The notes below the pieces were generated by a model. That model saw only the letters and a program-made list of their open reading frames with translations, was not told where the DNA came from and did not search any database. This document shows, piece by piece, positions 10,359 through 19,626 of a stretch of 64,000 nt of DNA. The DNA is from Janthinobacterium lividum (GTDB taxonomy: Bacteria > Pseudomonadota > Gammaproteobacteria > Burkholderiales > Burkholderiaceae_D). Each line of letters begins with the position of its first letter. Positions within the stretch are counted from its first letter, which is position 1. A program made the translations under genes and the position numbers. The stretch is taken from positions 868,001 to 932,000 of the forward strand of contig NZ_CP075583.1 of assembly GCF_023509035.1 (NCBI RefSeq), read 5' to 3'.

Positions 10359-10387
10359 CGGCGCAATTCACCCAGCGCCGATTTTTT
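10359..10387 (+). terminator. Rho-independent terminator of argB
   Basis: CGGCGC at 10359-10364 pairs with GCGCCG at 10375-10380 across a 10-nt loop, followed by ATTTTTT. It lies 10 nt after the argB stop and just before the tRNA gene. Confidence 0.75.
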
Positions 10388-10389
10388 AT

Positions 10390-10464
<75 letters not shown>

Positions 10465-10630
10465 TCGATTTGTCCCCGTATCTGAAAAATGTCCATGGCC
10501 GCGTTGTCTCGCCTCGCCGTACATGCGTACTGTCTTCGGCTCGACGCCTTGCCCTGAACACTTTTCACCTACTCTGCCGCAGCCTGTCGCGCGGCTAAGC
10601 CACGGCATCCTTGCTGTCTGCTGTCAGAAC

Positions 10631-11539
10631 TTAATACACCCGCTCGACCTTCAAGCCCTTTTGACGCAACAAGTCCGGCACGCTTTTCGTTCCGACCAGA
10701 TGCAGCACGCCGATCGCGGCCAGGCTGTGCTTTTCGCGCGCCAGCAACTTGGCGATGCCGTCGGCCAGAGCCGGGTTGCGGCCATCGAGCAGCACTTTTT
10801 GCACGAACTGCGCGGCGAACGACGGGTCTTGCGCGGCCTTTGCCGCCAGCTTGTCGAAGGCGGCCGCGTCGGCCGTGCGCCAGGCGTTGGCGATCTCGCG
10901 CGCTTCCTGGCTTTGTTCCTGGTCCTCGATCGACGCCACGCCGTCTTCCAGGAAGCGGCATTGGTCGACCGGCGACATCGCGCCAAACAGCGCCATCTGG
11001 CCTTCCATCGACTCGAGTTCCACCACGGGGATCTTGCGCGCCTTGGCCTGCTGCGACAGATAATTGTCGACGGCCAGGTCGGAGCGGTAGCCGAGCGTGG
11101 AAAATTCGCCGATGGCCAGCATGCTGGCCAGCATCCACGGCTTCATCGGCGCCACCGATTCGGCTGGAATGCCGTATTTTTGCAACAGCGGCGCCAGGCG
11201 CGGGGCCAGGGTCTGGCGGCAGTCGGCCGGCACTTTGCTGCCCGGCGCCTCCATGCCGTATTTCAGCACGGCGCCCAGGGCGACGCGCGGGTCGGCGCCC
11301 GGATCGATCTCCAGCGCCAGCGCCCCGGCGCCTTCCAATGCCTGCGTCACGGTAGGCTCGAGCGGATAAAAATCGGGCGCGCCAACATGGATGGTGCCGA
11401 ACAGATAAAGGGTGTGGCTGGCGTCCTGCACCTTGAACAGGGCGCCCCGATTTTGCGCCACGGGCGGCGCCTCGGCGAAGGCCGCCTGCAACGGCAGCAA
11501 GAATAATCCGCAAAACATCACTATAATCTGGCGTCGCAT
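10631..11539 (-). CDS. TraB/GumN family protein, exported
   Basis: A 302-residue TraB/GumN-family protein. It begins with a signal peptide (RRQIIVMFCGLFLLPLQAAF, cleaved near AFA). The family hallmarks are LYLFGTIHVGAPDFYPL near the N terminus and AAIGVLHLVGTKSVPDLL near the C terminus, each holding a G-x-x-H motif. Members are Tiki-like putative metalloproteases, but activity here is unproven. ATG 11539 is preferred because AGGAA precedes it at normal spacing; an in-frame ATG at 11566 is also possible. It is divergent from the nucleotidase gene. Confidence 0.8.
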   Translation of the reverse strand: MRRQIIVMFCGLFLLPLQAAFAEAPPVAQNRGALFKVQDASHTLYLFGTIHVGAPDFYPLEPTVTQALEGAGALALEIDPGADPRVALGAVLKYGMEAPGSKVPADCRQTLAPRLAPLLQKYGIPAESVAPMKPWMLASMLAIGEFSTLGYRSDLAVDNYLSQQAKARKIPVVELESMEGQMALFGAMSPVDQCRFLEDGVASIEDQEQSQEAREIANAWRTADAAAFDKLAAKAAQDPSFAAQFVQKVLLDGRNPALADGIAKLLAREKHSLAAIGVLHLVGTKSVPDLLRQKGLKVERVY

Positions 11540-11590
11540 GGTTTTCCTGATTGTTGAATTTCTCATCTTCTCTCGCTAGCAAAGACTCTT

Positions 11591-12325
11591 GTGCCTGTGT
11601 CCCATCTTAACCGCTCGTCGCCGGTCTGGTTGTTTGACCTCGACAACACGCTGCACAATGCCTCGCATGCCATTTTCCCCACCATCACGGCCAATATGAA
11701 CACGTATATTGCCCGCGTACTGGGCGATGGCGTGACGCCGGCCGACGACGCCATCGTCAACGCGGCGCGCGCGGCCTACTGGCGCCGCTATGGCGCCACC
11801 TTGCTGGGCATGGTCAAGCACCATCAGGTGCAGGCCGCGCATTTTTTGCACGAGACGCACACCTTCGACGATTTGCGCGCCATGATACGCGCCGAACGGG
11901 GACTGGGGGCTTTACTCAAACGCCTGCCTGGTCGTAAAATTTTACTCACCAACGCGCCGCTGCGCTATTCGAGCGACGTGATGCGCCACCTGGGCTTGCG
12001 CCAGCATTTTTCGCAGCATATCGCCATCGAGGCGATGCATGTGCATCGCCAGCTGCGGCCCAAGCCATCGACCCTGATGCTGCGCAAACTGATGCGCAAG
12101 CACCAGATCCGCCCTGGCCGCTGCATCCTGGTGGAAGACACCCTGGCCAACCTGAAGGGTGCGAAAAAACTGGGCCTGCGCACGGCCTGGATCACGCAAT
12201 ACCTGAAAATGGCGGATCCGATCGGCGTGGCAAAGCTGCCCAGAGCGTTAAATCGCCCCGCTTACGTCGATGTCAAAGTAAAATCTGTCCGGCATTTGGC
12301 ACGCCGCCTTCACCGTCTGCGTTGA
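11591..12325 (+). CDS. HAD-family pyrimidine 5'-nucleotidase
   Basis: A 244-residue HAD phosphatase of the pyrimidine 5'-nucleotidase (Sdt1/PpnN-like) branch. Motif I is WLFDLDNTLHN, motif II is ILLTNAP, the motif III lysine is in RPKPS and motif IV is CILVEDTLANLKGAK. Such enzymes dephosphorylate UMP/CMP or modified nucleotides. The chosen start is a GTG at 11591, since no in-frame ATG precedes motif I closely; the exact start is uncertain. The C terminus is Arg/Lys-rich. SlmA follows 102 nt downstream on the same strand. Confidence 0.85.
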   Translation: MPVSHLNRSSPVWLFDLDNTLHNASHAIFPTITANMNTYIARVLGDGVTPADDAIVNAARAAYWRRYGATLLGMVKHHQVQAAHFLHETHTFDDLRAMIRAERGLGALLKRLPGRKILLTNAPLRYSSDVMRHLGLRQHFSQHIAIEAMHVHRQLRPKPSTLMLRKLMRKHQIRPGRCILVEDTLANLKGAKKLGLRTAWITQYLKMADPIGVAKLPRALNRPAYVDVKVKSVRHLARRLHRLR

Positions 12326-12427
12326 AGGGGACTCCTGGACTTCCGGTTGACACCGGAAGCCGCACCGCTAGCGGCGGTGACGGACCTTCCCATCAAGGCA
12401 GCATTTTTTTTAACGACAAGAGAAAAT

Positions 12428-13003
12428 ATGGCAAGCACACCGCCGGGCCAACGCAGGCTACAAATTCTTCAGGCCCTCGCCGCAATGCTGGAGCAGCCGA
12501 AAGGCGAAAAGATCACCACTGCCGCACTGGCGGCCAGACTGGCCGTGTCGGAAGCGGCCCTGTACCGCCATTTCGCCAGCAAGGCGCAAATGTTCGAAGG
12601 GTTGATCGAATTCATCGAGGCTAGCGTCTTCGGCCTGATCAACCAGATCGCGGAAAAGCACAGCGACGGCATGACGCAGACACGCGACATCGTCGGCATG
12701 CTGCTCAATTTCGCCATCAGCAATCCGGGCATGACGCGCGTGCTGATCGGCGACGCGCTGGTCAATGAGGACGAGCGCCTGCAAGTGCGCATGAACCAGT
12801 TCTACGACCGCGTGGAACTGGCGCTCAAGCAGGCCTTGCGCGTGGCCGCCGCCGAAGGCCATGGCAAGGAAAGCGAAGTGGCGGCGCGCGCCACCCTGAT
12901 CGTCAGCTTCGTCATCGGGCGCTGGCACCGCTACGCCAAGAGCGGCTTCAAGATCAATCCCTCCCAGGAAGCGGCGCTGCAAATCGCCATGCTGCTGGGG
13001 TAA
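12428..13003 (+). CDS. slmA: Nucleoid occlusion factor SlmA (TetR family)
   Basis: A 191-residue TetR-fold protein that matches SlmA, the DNA-bound FtsZ antagonist that blocks septation over the nucleoid. The N terminus MASTPPGQRRLQILQALAAML leads into the helix-turn-helix ITTAALAARLAVSEAALYRHF, and the C-terminal part has the SlmA-like VSFVIGRWHRYAKSGFK. In-frame TTG codons lie upstream, but ATG 12428 fits the family N terminus. It is followed 21 nt later by pabBC, and an upstream nucleotidase/slmA pairing is common in betaproteobacteria. Confidence 0.9.
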   Translation: MASTPPGQRRLQILQALAAMLEQPKGEKITTAALAARLAVSEAALYRHFASKAQMFEGLIEFIEASVFGLINQIAEKHSDGMTQTRDIVGMLLNFAISNPGMTRVLIGDALVNEDERLQVRMNQFYDRVELALKQALRVAAAEGHGKESEVAARATLIVSFVIGRWHRYAKSGFKINPSQEAALQIAMLLG

Positions 13004-13024
13004 GTCACCGCCGCGGCTGTCCCC

Positions 13025-14860
13025 ATGCATACCGACTGTTTCGCCCTGCTCGACGACGCCAGCACCCCGGGCGCCGGTTCGCGCCTGTACACGGGCCTGG
13101 CGGCAGTCTTGCGGTGCACCGAGGGGCAGGCCTGGCCCGAGCTGCTGGAAGGCCTGCAAGACGCCTTGGAACGCGGCCAGTACGCCGTCAGCGTATGCAG
13201 CTACGAGCTGGGAGCGCATTTGCTGGCCATGCCGCCGCGCGCGGCCGGCATCAACGCGCCGCCGCTGGCGCAAGTGCTCGTCTTTGACCATTGCACGCAG
13301 CTGTCGCAGGACGACGTGGCGCAGTGGCTGGACGAGCGCGTCCGCGCGGACGCCGCGCCGGCCGGCGTGGCAGATATACACGCGAATGTCGACCAGGCGC
13401 AATTTACGCAGGCGCTGCACCGCATCCACGATTACATCGTGGCCGGCGACACCTATCAAGTCAACTACACCTATCGTTTGCGCTTCGACGCCTTTGGTTC
13501 GCCCCTGGCCCTGTATGCGCGGCTGCGCGCGCGCCAGCCCGTGCCCTACGGCGCGCTGGTGATGCTGCCCGATGGCGGCGCCCTGCTGTCGCTGTCGCCG
13601 GAGCTGTTCGTGCGCCATGCGCAAGGCGAGTTGATGGCGCGTCCCATGAAAGGCACGGCGCCGGCAGCCCCACCCGAGCAAATGGAAGAAAACGTGCGCC
13701 GCGCCGCCGCCCTGGCAAACGATCCGAAAAACCGCGCGGAAAACCTGATGATCGTCGACCTGCTGCGCAACGACATCGGCCGCATCGCCGCCACGGGCTC
13801 CGTCAAGGTGCCGGCCCTGTTCGAGGTGACGCGCTACAGCAGCGTGCTGCAAATGACCTCCACTGTGCAAGCGCGTTTGCGCGAAGATGCCAGCCTGGCC
13901 GACATCTTCCAGGCCTTGTATCCGTGCGGCTCGATCACGGGCGCGCCGAAACGGCGCACCATGGAAATCATCGCCGAACTGGAGGGGGCGCCGCGCGGTA
14001 TCTACACGGGCGCCATCGGCTGGTTCGATCCGCCGGCCGCCGGCGCTGTCCACGCGGTGGGCAACTTCTGCATGTCCGTGCCGATCCGCACCCTGGCCCT
14101 GCAACCGGCTGGCCCTGGCGGCATCCGGCGCGGCGAAATGGGCGTGGGCGCCGGCATCGTCCTGGACAGTGACCCGCAGGAAGAATTTGCGGAGTGCCAG
14201 CTCAAGGCCCGCTTCCTGACGGGGCTGAGCAACGACTTCGAACTGTTCGAGACCCTGCACGCCAGCCGCGCCAGCGGCTGCCGCCAGCAGGAACGTCACC
14301 TGGCGCGCCTGGCCGCCTCCTGCGCCTACTTCGGTTTTGCCTGGGATGCCGGCGCTGCCCGCGCCGCGCTGCAGGCGGCCTGCGCGGCACGCCCCGACGA
14401 TGCCCCCTTCCGCCTGCGCCTGGCGCTACGCCAGGATGGCCAGTTCACGGTGCAAAGCGGTGCGCTCACCACCTTGCCGGACACGGTAAAAATCCTGCTG
14501 GCGCCCGACGCCACCGTGGCCGACGACCTGTTCCTGCGCCACAAGAGCAGCGTGCGTGCGCGCTACGACGCGGCCTGGCGCACGGCCGAGGCGCAAGGCG
14601 GTTTCGACATGCTGTTTTTTAACGAACGGGGCGAACTGACGGAGGGCGGGCGCAGCAATGTCTTCGTCCGGCTCGATGGGCGCTGGCATACGCCGCCCCT
14701 GTCCTGCGGCCTGCTGCCCGGCGTGCAGCGCGCAGCCATGCTGGCCGATCCCGCCTGGGATGCGCGGGAAACCATCATCACGCGCACCATGCTGGCGCGG
14801 GCCGAAGCGATTGTCGTGTGCAATGCGCTGCGCGGCGCGTTGCCGGCAGAACTTGTTTAA
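13025..14860 (+). CDS. pabBC: Aminodeoxychorismate synthase component I fused to 4-amino-4-deoxychorismate lyase
   Basis: A 611-residue fusion for p-aminobenzoate synthesis in the folate pathway. Residues about 110-400 are the chorismate-binding domain, with YIVAGDTYQVNYTYRLRF, PMKGTAPA, NRAENLMIVDLLRNDIGRIA and GSITGAPKRRTMEII. Residues about 408-611 are a class IV PLP aminotransferase-fold lyase (FELFETLHAS, then LFFNERGELTEGGRSNVFV and the C-terminal AIVVCNALRGAL). Glutamine amidotransferase (PabA) must come from elsewhere. Its stop overlaps the convergent DUF1428 gene by 4 bp. Confidence 0.93.
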   Translation: MHTDCFALLDDASTPGAGSRLYTGLAAVLRCTEGQAWPELLEGLQDALERGQYAVSVCSYELGAHLLAMPPRAAGINAPPLAQVLVFDHCTQLSQDDVAQWLDERVRADAAPAGVADIHANVDQAQFTQALHRIHDYIVAGDTYQVNYTYRLRFDAFGSPLALYARLRARQPVPYGALVMLPDGGALLSLSPELFVRHAQGELMARPMKGTAPAAPPEQMEENVRRAAALANDPKNRAENLMIVDLLRNDIGRIAATGSVKVPALFEVTRYSSVLQMTSTVQARLREDASLADIFQALYPCGSITGAPKRRTMEIIAELEGAPRGIYTGAIGWFDPPAAGAVHAVGNFCMSVPIRTLALQPAGPGGIRRGEMGVGAGIVLDSDPQEEFAECQLKARFLTGLSNDFELFETLHASRASGCRQQERHLARLAASCAYFGFAWDAGAARAALQAACAARPDDAPFRLRLALRQDGQFTVQSGALTTLPDTVKILLAPDATVADDLFLRHKSSVRARYDAAWRTAEAQGGFDMLFFNERGELTEGGRSNVFVRLDGRWHTPPLSCGLLPGVQRAAMLADPAWDARETIITRTMLARAEAIVVCNALRGALPAELV

Positions 14861-15216
14861 AGATCCACACGCATTTCATAACCACCATAGATCATCCGCT
14901 TGCCATCGAACGGCAGCTTGGCCGGGTCCATCATCTCGGCCAGGCGCGGGTCTTTCATGACCTTGTCGTTGATTTCATCGCGCTTGGCGCGCGACGCATA
15001 CACGATCCATGAAAACACCACCACTTCGCCATCCTGCAAGTCCACCGCCTGCGGGAACGAGGTCAGCTTGCCTGGCTTGACATCGTCGCCCACGCATTCG
15101 CGAAATTCCAGCGCGCCATATTCGCGCCAGACGGCGCCGCAACTGCGCGACATGGCCAGGTAAGCATCGAGCTTGGCTTTCGGTACGGGCACCACAAATC
15201 CATCGACATACGCCAT
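14857..15216 (-). CDS. DUF1428 family protein
   Basis: A 119-residue protein with the DUF1428 pattern: MAYVDGFVVPVPKAKLDAY at the N terminus, a central FRECVGDDVKPGKLTSFP, VVFSWIVYASRAKRDEIN and a C-terminal PFDGKRMIYGGYE. The family has a ferredoxin-like (dimeric alpha-beta barrel) fold and no settled role. ATG 15216 is preceded by GGAGAAC. It is probably monocistronic; a terminator for the upstream peroxidase lies between them. Confidence 0.88.
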   Translation of the reverse strand: MAYVDGFVVPVPKAKLDAYLAMSRSCGAVWREYGALEFRECVGDDVKPGKLTSFPQAVDLQDGEVVVFSWIVYASRAKRDEINDKVMKDPRLAEMMDPAKLPFDGKRMIYGGYEMRVDL

Positions 15217-15290
15217 GATGTTCTCCTTTGTTGTGACAAACGCGAACAACCAGCTTAGGACAATGATGGCAAGACAACAAGCGCGGCATT

Positions 15291-15315
15291 AAAAAAAAGC
15301 AGGCGTCAAGCCTGC
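15291..15315 (-). terminator. Rho-independent terminator of the glutathione peroxidase gene
   Basis: Read on the minus strand, GCAGGC and GCCTGC (6 bp, 5-nt loop) are followed by eight T residues. It lies 15 nt beyond the peroxidase stop. Confidence 0.78.
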
Positions 15316-15330
15316 TTGTGTGTCGGCAAC

Positions 15331-15924
15331 TTACAGCGCCAGCGCTTTTTCCACCGCGCCAACGAGTTTCTTGTCATCCGGCGTCACCTTGCTGGGGAAG
15401 CTTTCCACCACTTTACCGTGACGGTCGATCAGATACTTGTGGAAATTCCAGGCCGGCGTCTTGCCCGTCTGCTTGATCAGGTCCACGTACAGCGGATTCG
15501 GCGTGGGACCGGAAACGACGGACTTCGAAAACATGGGGAACTTCACGCCATAGGTGTTGTAGCAGAAATCGGCGATTTCCTTGCTGTTGCCCGGTTCCTG
15601 CTTGCCGAAATCGTTCGACGGGAAACCCAGCACCACCAGGCCCTTGCTGCCGTACTTCGCGTACAGCGCCTCAAGCCCTTCATATTGATTGGTAAAACCG
15701 CAATAACTTGCCGTATTGACCACCAGCACGACCTTGCCTGCATACTGGCACAAGTTTTGCGGCGCTTCATCCTGCAGGCGGTTGAAGGTCTGCTTGAGGA
15801 TGGCGGGACAGGCGGCTGGCGCGGCGGCAGCTGTCGCGGTTTCAGCGGCATGGGCCGGCATGGCCAGGCTGGCGCCGGTGGCAAGGGTGGTGAGCGCAAA
15901 CAGCTTGGCAAGGGTCTTGGACAT
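15331..15924 (-). CDS. Exported glutathione peroxidase family protein
   Basis: A 197-residue thiol peroxidase of the glutathione peroxidase family. A signal peptide (MSKTLAKLFALTTLATGASL, cleaved near AHA) suggests periplasmic location. The peroxidatic Cys is C75 in NTASYCGFTNQY; the Gln of FPSNDFGKQEPG (Q109) and the Trp-Asn of WNFHKYL complete the catalytic set. The usual FPCNQF cysteine is Ser here. It probably uses thioredoxin-like donors, as many bacterial members do. ATG 15924 gives the best signal peptide; 15936 is also possible. Neither has a clear ribosome binding site. Confidence 0.85.
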   Translation of the reverse strand: MSKTLAKLFALTTLATGASLAMPAHAAETATAAAAPAACPAILKQTFNRLQDEAPQNLCQYAGKVVLVVNTASYCGFTNQYEGLEALYAKYGSKGLVVLGFPSNDFGKQEPGNSKEIADFCYNTYGVKFPMFSKSVVSGPTPNPLYVDLIKQTGKTPAWNFHKYLIDRHGKVVESFPSKVTPDDKKLVGAVEKALAL

Positions 15925-16105
15925 GAGGGGCACCATGGTTGAACGGAAAAAAACCATTCTATGTCAAACGCCGCGCACGCGTACAAGACGTACAACAACA
16001 GCAATTGCTTGAGCGATATCAATGACAGTGCAGTACTTGCCCAGCGCACAGTTTTTTTACCTATGCTCGGCCTTCCTGTCCCTTTTCTTGCCTTATGGAG
16101 TAACC

Positions 16106-17230
16106 ATGCCCTTCCCGCACCTGACCGCATTACCCACCGCTCTGCTAGCCGCCAGCCTGCTCATCCTGGCGACTGGCGGCGCGCACGCCGCCAAGGCTGC
16201 CAAAGCCATCAAGCCCGCCGCGACCAGGAACGCCCCCGCCCTGCCCGGCTACCAGGCTGACCTGAGCCAGACCACGGTGTCCGGCCTGTCCTCGGGCGGC
16301 TTCATGGCGGCGCAATTTGCCGTCGCCTACTCGGCCACGGTGGCCGGCGCCGGCATCATCGCGGGCGGCCCATATTTCTGTGCGGGCCAGCCGGGCCGCT
16401 TCCCCTACATTCCCTACCTGACGAATGCCATGACCACCTGCATGAATCCGGGCAGCGCACAGGTGGCGCCGCCTGTCGCCAGCGAATTGCTGCGTGCGGC
16501 GAACGATTTTGCGCGCGTCCGACTCATTGACGACACGGCCAACCTGAAACGCCAGCGCGTATATCTGTTCAGCGGAACGAAAGACCAGACCGTGACGCAG
16601 CCGGTAGTGGAACAGGTGGGGAAATTCTATGCGCTGGCCGGTACGCCGGCGGCGCAAATCCGCTTCGTCGATACGGTCGGCGCGGGCCATGCCATCATCA
16701 CAGACAACAATCAGGACAAGCCCTGCGCCGTGACGGACTCGCCGTTCATCAATGACTGCGACTTCGTGCAGGCGCGCGACATCCTGCAGCACCTGTACCC
16801 GGACCTGCAGCCCTCGTCGACCACCCTGACGGGCAAGCTGATCGCCTTCAACCAGCGCAGCTTCATCCAGAACGCGTACTCCAGCATGAACAATACGGGC
16901 TACGCCTACATTCCGAAAGCCTGCGACAGCGAGAGCTGCCGCGTGCACGTGGTGTTCCACGGCTGCCTGCAAACGACGCAAGCCATCGGCGACCGTTTCT
17001 ATACCAGCACCGGCTACAACCAGGTGGCGGACGCCAACAAGATCATCGTGCTGTATCCGCAGGCCGAACCGAGCCCCGTCTACCCGTACAACCCGAAAGG
17101 CTGCTGGGATTTCTGGGGCTACACCAGCATCAATCCGATCGACCCGGATTTTTACCGCAAGAGCGGCACGCAGATGGAAGCGGTCAAGGGCATGCTGGAC
17201 AGGTTGGCTGCGCGCCGCGGCTCACGCTAG
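16106..17230 (+). CDS. Secreted short-chain-length PHA depolymerase (type 2 catalytic domain)
   Basis: A 374-residue exported polyhydroxyalkanoate depolymerase of the extracellular type 2 group. The signal peptide is about 28 residues (ending GAHA). The lipase box is VSGLSSGGFMA with S62 near the N terminus, as expected for type 2; the acid is likely in LFSGTKDQTV and the His in VGAGHAII. The second half has HVVFHGCLQT, NKIIVLYPQAEPS and GCWDFWGY, as in this family. There is no separate PHB-binding domain. ATG 16106 has GGAG 5 nt upstream. It converges on gabD with a 6-nt gap. Confidence 0.88.
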   Translation: MPFPHLTALPTALLAASLLILATGGAHAAKAAKAIKPAATRNAPALPGYQADLSQTTVSGLSSGGFMAAQFAVAYSATVAGAGIIAGGPYFCAGQPGRFPYIPYLTNAMTTCMNPGSAQVAPPVASELLRAANDFARVRLIDDTANLKRQRVYLFSGTKDQTVTQPVVEQVGKFYALAGTPAAQIRFVDTVGAGHAIITDNNQDKPCAVTDSPFINDCDFVQARDILQHLYPDLQPSSTTLTGKLIAFNQRSFIQNAYSSMNNTGYAYIPKACDSESCRVHVVFHGCLQTTQAIGDRFYTSTGYNQVADANKIIVLYPQAEPSPVYPYNPKGCWDFWGYTSINPIDPDFYRKSGTQMEAVKGMLDRLAARRGSR

Positions 17231-17236
17231 GCGGCC

Positions 17237-18691
17237 TTAGATACCGCCCATGCAGATATATTTAATGACTAAATAGTCTTCGATACCGTAGGTCGACCCT
17301 TCACGGCCCAGGCCCGATTGCTTGACGCCGCCGAAGGGGGCGATCTCGTTCGAGATCAGGCCCGTGTTGACGCCGACCATGCCCGTTTCCAGACCTTCGG
17401 CCACACGCCAGATGCGGCCGATGTCGCGCGAATAGAAGTAGGCGGCCAGGCCGAATTCCGTGTTGTTGGCCAGGGCGATCACTTCATCATCCGTCTTGAA
17501 GCGGAACAGGGGTGCCAGCGGGCCGAAGGTTTCCTCGGTGGCCACGCGCATGTCGTTCGTCACGTCGGCGATGATGGTCGGTTCGAAGAAGCCGTTGCCC
17601 AACGCGTGGCGCTTGCCGCCGGCCAGCAGGCGGCCGCCCTTGCCCAGCGCGTCGGCCACGTGCTCTTCCACCTTGGCGACGGCCTTGGCGTCGATCAGCG
17701 GGCCTTGCGTGACGCCCGCCTCGATGCCATTGCCCACCTTCAGCTTGGCCACGGCGGCCACCAACTTGTCGGCAAACGCGTCATACACGCTGTCCTGCAC
17801 GTACAGGCGGTTGGCGCAGACGCAGGTCTGGCCCGCATTGCGGTATTTCGAGGCGATGGCACCTTCCACGGCGGCGTCCAGGTCGGCGTCGTCGAAGACG
17901 ATGAACGGCGCATTGCCGCCCAGTTCCAGCGAGAGTTTCTTGATCGTCGGCGCGCACTGCTCGGCCAGCAGGCGGCCCACCTGGGTCGAACCCGTAAACG
18001 TCAGCTTGCGCACGATGGGGTTCGACGTCATTTCGCCGCCGATGTCTTTCGGCGCGCCCGTGACGATGCTGAACACGCCCGCAGGCACGCCCGCGCGCTC
18101 GGCCAGCACGGCCAGCGCCAGCGCGGAAAACGGTGTTGCTTCGGCCGGTTTCAAGACCATCGGGCAGCCGGCGGCCAGGGCCGGGCCGACTTTGCGGGTG
18201 ATCATGGCAGCGGGGAAATTCCACGGCGTGATGGCGGCGCACACGCCGATCGGCTCCTTGGTGATGACCAGGCGGCGGTCCGGCCACGGCGATTGCAGGG
18301 TATCGCCCGCCACGCGCTTGCCTTCTTCCGCAAACCACTCGATGAACGAGGCGCCGAACTGCACTTCGCCCTTCGCTTCCGGCAAGGGCTTGCCCTGCTC
18401 GGTGGTCATGATCAGCGCCAGGTCGTCGGCGTTTTCCAGGATCAGGTCATGCCAGCGGCGCAGCACGGCCGCGCGCTCCTTGGCCGTCTTCTTGCGCCAG
18501 GCGGGCCAGGCGGCATTGGCCGCCTCGATGGCGCGGCGCGTCTCGGCCGCGCCCATCAGGGGCACCGTGCCGATCTGCTCGCCGGTGGCGGGATTGCTCA
18601 CATTAATCGTCTGGCCACCATCGGCATCAGCCCAGGCTCCATTCACGTAAGCCTGGTGACGCAACAAGGTAGGATCTTTCAACTGCAGCAT
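17237..18691 (-). CDS. gabD: NAD(P)-dependent succinate-semialdehyde dehydrogenase family enzyme
   Basis: A 484-residue aldehyde dehydrogenase very similar to GabD. It has PWNFPAAMITRKVGPALAAGC (cofactor site), catalytic Glu in LELGGNAP, catalytic Cys in NAGQTCVCANR and the C-terminal PFGGVKQSGLGREG. Known function: oxidation of succinic semialdehyde to succinate. Close relatives oxidise 2-oxoglutarate semialdehyde, so it could supply the last Weimberg step that is missing from the xyl operon; this is inference. No neighbouring gabT is present. It stands alone. Confidence 0.9.
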   Translation of the reverse strand: MLQLKDPTLLRHQAYVNGAWADADGGQTINVSNPATGEQIGTVPLMGAAETRRAIEAANAAWPAWRKKTAKERAAVLRRWHDLILENADDLALIMTTEQGKPLPEAKGEVQFGASFIEWFAEEGKRVAGDTLQSPWPDRRLVITKEPIGVCAAITPWNFPAAMITRKVGPALAAGCPMVLKPAEATPFSALALAVLAERAGVPAGVFSIVTGAPKDIGGEMTSNPIVRKLTFTGSTQVGRLLAEQCAPTIKKLSLELGGNAPFIVFDDADLDAAVEGAIASKYRNAGQTCVCANRLYVQDSVYDAFADKLVAAVAKLKVGNGIEAGVTQGPLIDAKAVAKVEEHVADALGKGGRLLAGGKRHALGNGFFEPTIIADVTNDMRVATEETFGPLAPLFRFKTDDEVIALANNTEFGLAAYFYSRDIGRIWRVAEGLETGMVGVNTGLISNEIAPFGGVKQSGLGREGSTYGIEDYLVIKYICMGGI

Positions 18692-18783
18692 ATGGATCTC
18701 CGGTCTGGTTTGAATTATCGACGAGGGATACTATGCCACAGCGCGGCCGATTCCGCAGGCGCGGCGCCGAACTGCCCCAAGCG

Positions 18784-19626
18784 CTATTCGACCTTGAAAG
18801 ACGACAGTTTCGGGTCCGGCGCCGGGTATTCCAGCTTCATGCCCTGCAGGGTTTCCAGCAGCAGGGAGGCGACCACCAGATTGCGCTGGGTCTTGGAGTT
18901 CGACGGTACCACGTACCACGGCGCGTGATCGGCATCCGTCTCGCGGATCGCCGTTTCATAGGCGCGCTGGTAGCCATCCCACTTCTTGCGCTGGGCGATA
19001 TCGTTGGGATCGAACTTCCACTGGCGGTCTGGATCATCGAGCCGCTCCTGCAGCCGTCCGCGCTGCTCGTCCTTCGAGATATGCAGGAAGATTTTCAGGA
19101 TGACGGTGCCCGTTTCGCTCAGCATGCGCTCGAAATCGCGGATCTGCGCGTAGCGACGCTGGCATTCGGCCTTGTCGATCATGTCCTGCACGCGCGTGAT
19201 CAGTACATCTTCATAATGGCTGCGGTTGAAGATGGCGATCTCGCCCTTGACGGGCACGTGCTGGTGCACGCGCCACAGGTAGTCGTGCGCCAGTTCGATA
19301 TCGGTCGGCCCCTTGAACGCGATGGCGCGGATGCCCATCGGGTTGATATTGCTGAAGATGGCCTTGACGGTGCCATCCTTGCCCGACGTGTCCATGCCCT
19401 GCAAGACCAGCAGCACTTTTTTCTTGTGCTGCGCATACAGCATGCTCTGGCACTCGGCGATCTGCGCCGTCAGCGCCACGGTTTCCTCGCGGTCCAGGGC
19501 CTTGCACTGGGCTGCCGTCAGCTTCTTGTTCGCCGCCTTGGTGGCAGCGCCCAGCAGGCGCTTGCCGGCGAAATCCTCGTTCAGGTCGAAACCGTGGCCG
19601 GCACGAAATTGCGTGCGCGCCTTCAT
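18784..19626 (-). CDS. ppk2: Polyphosphate kinase 2 family protein
   Basis: A 280-residue PPK2-family enzyme that transfers phosphate between polyphosphate and nucleotides. The Walker A motif GMDTSGKDGT is at 77-86, the Walker B-like FNRSHYEDV follows, and the lid region RDFERMLSETGTVILKIFLHIS is present. Length and motifs fit single-domain PPK2. Nucleotide preference (ADP or AMP) cannot be told from sequence alone. Its start overlaps the stop of the CoA-binding gene (ATGA), so the two are translationally coupled. Confidence 0.92.
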   Translation of the reverse strand: MKARTQFRAGHGFDLNEDFAGKRLLGAATKAANKKLTAAQCKALDREETVALTAQIAECQSMLYAQHKKKVLLVLQGMDTSGKDGTVKAIFSNINPMGIRAIAFKGPTDIELAHDYLWRVHQHVPVKGEIAIFNRSHYEDVLITRVQDMIDKAECQRRYAQIRDFERMLSETGTVILKIFLHISKDEQRGRLQERLDDPDRQWKFDPNDIAQRKKWDGYQRAYETAIRETDADHAPWYVVPSNSKTQRNLVVASLLLETLQGMKLEYPAPDPKLSSFKVE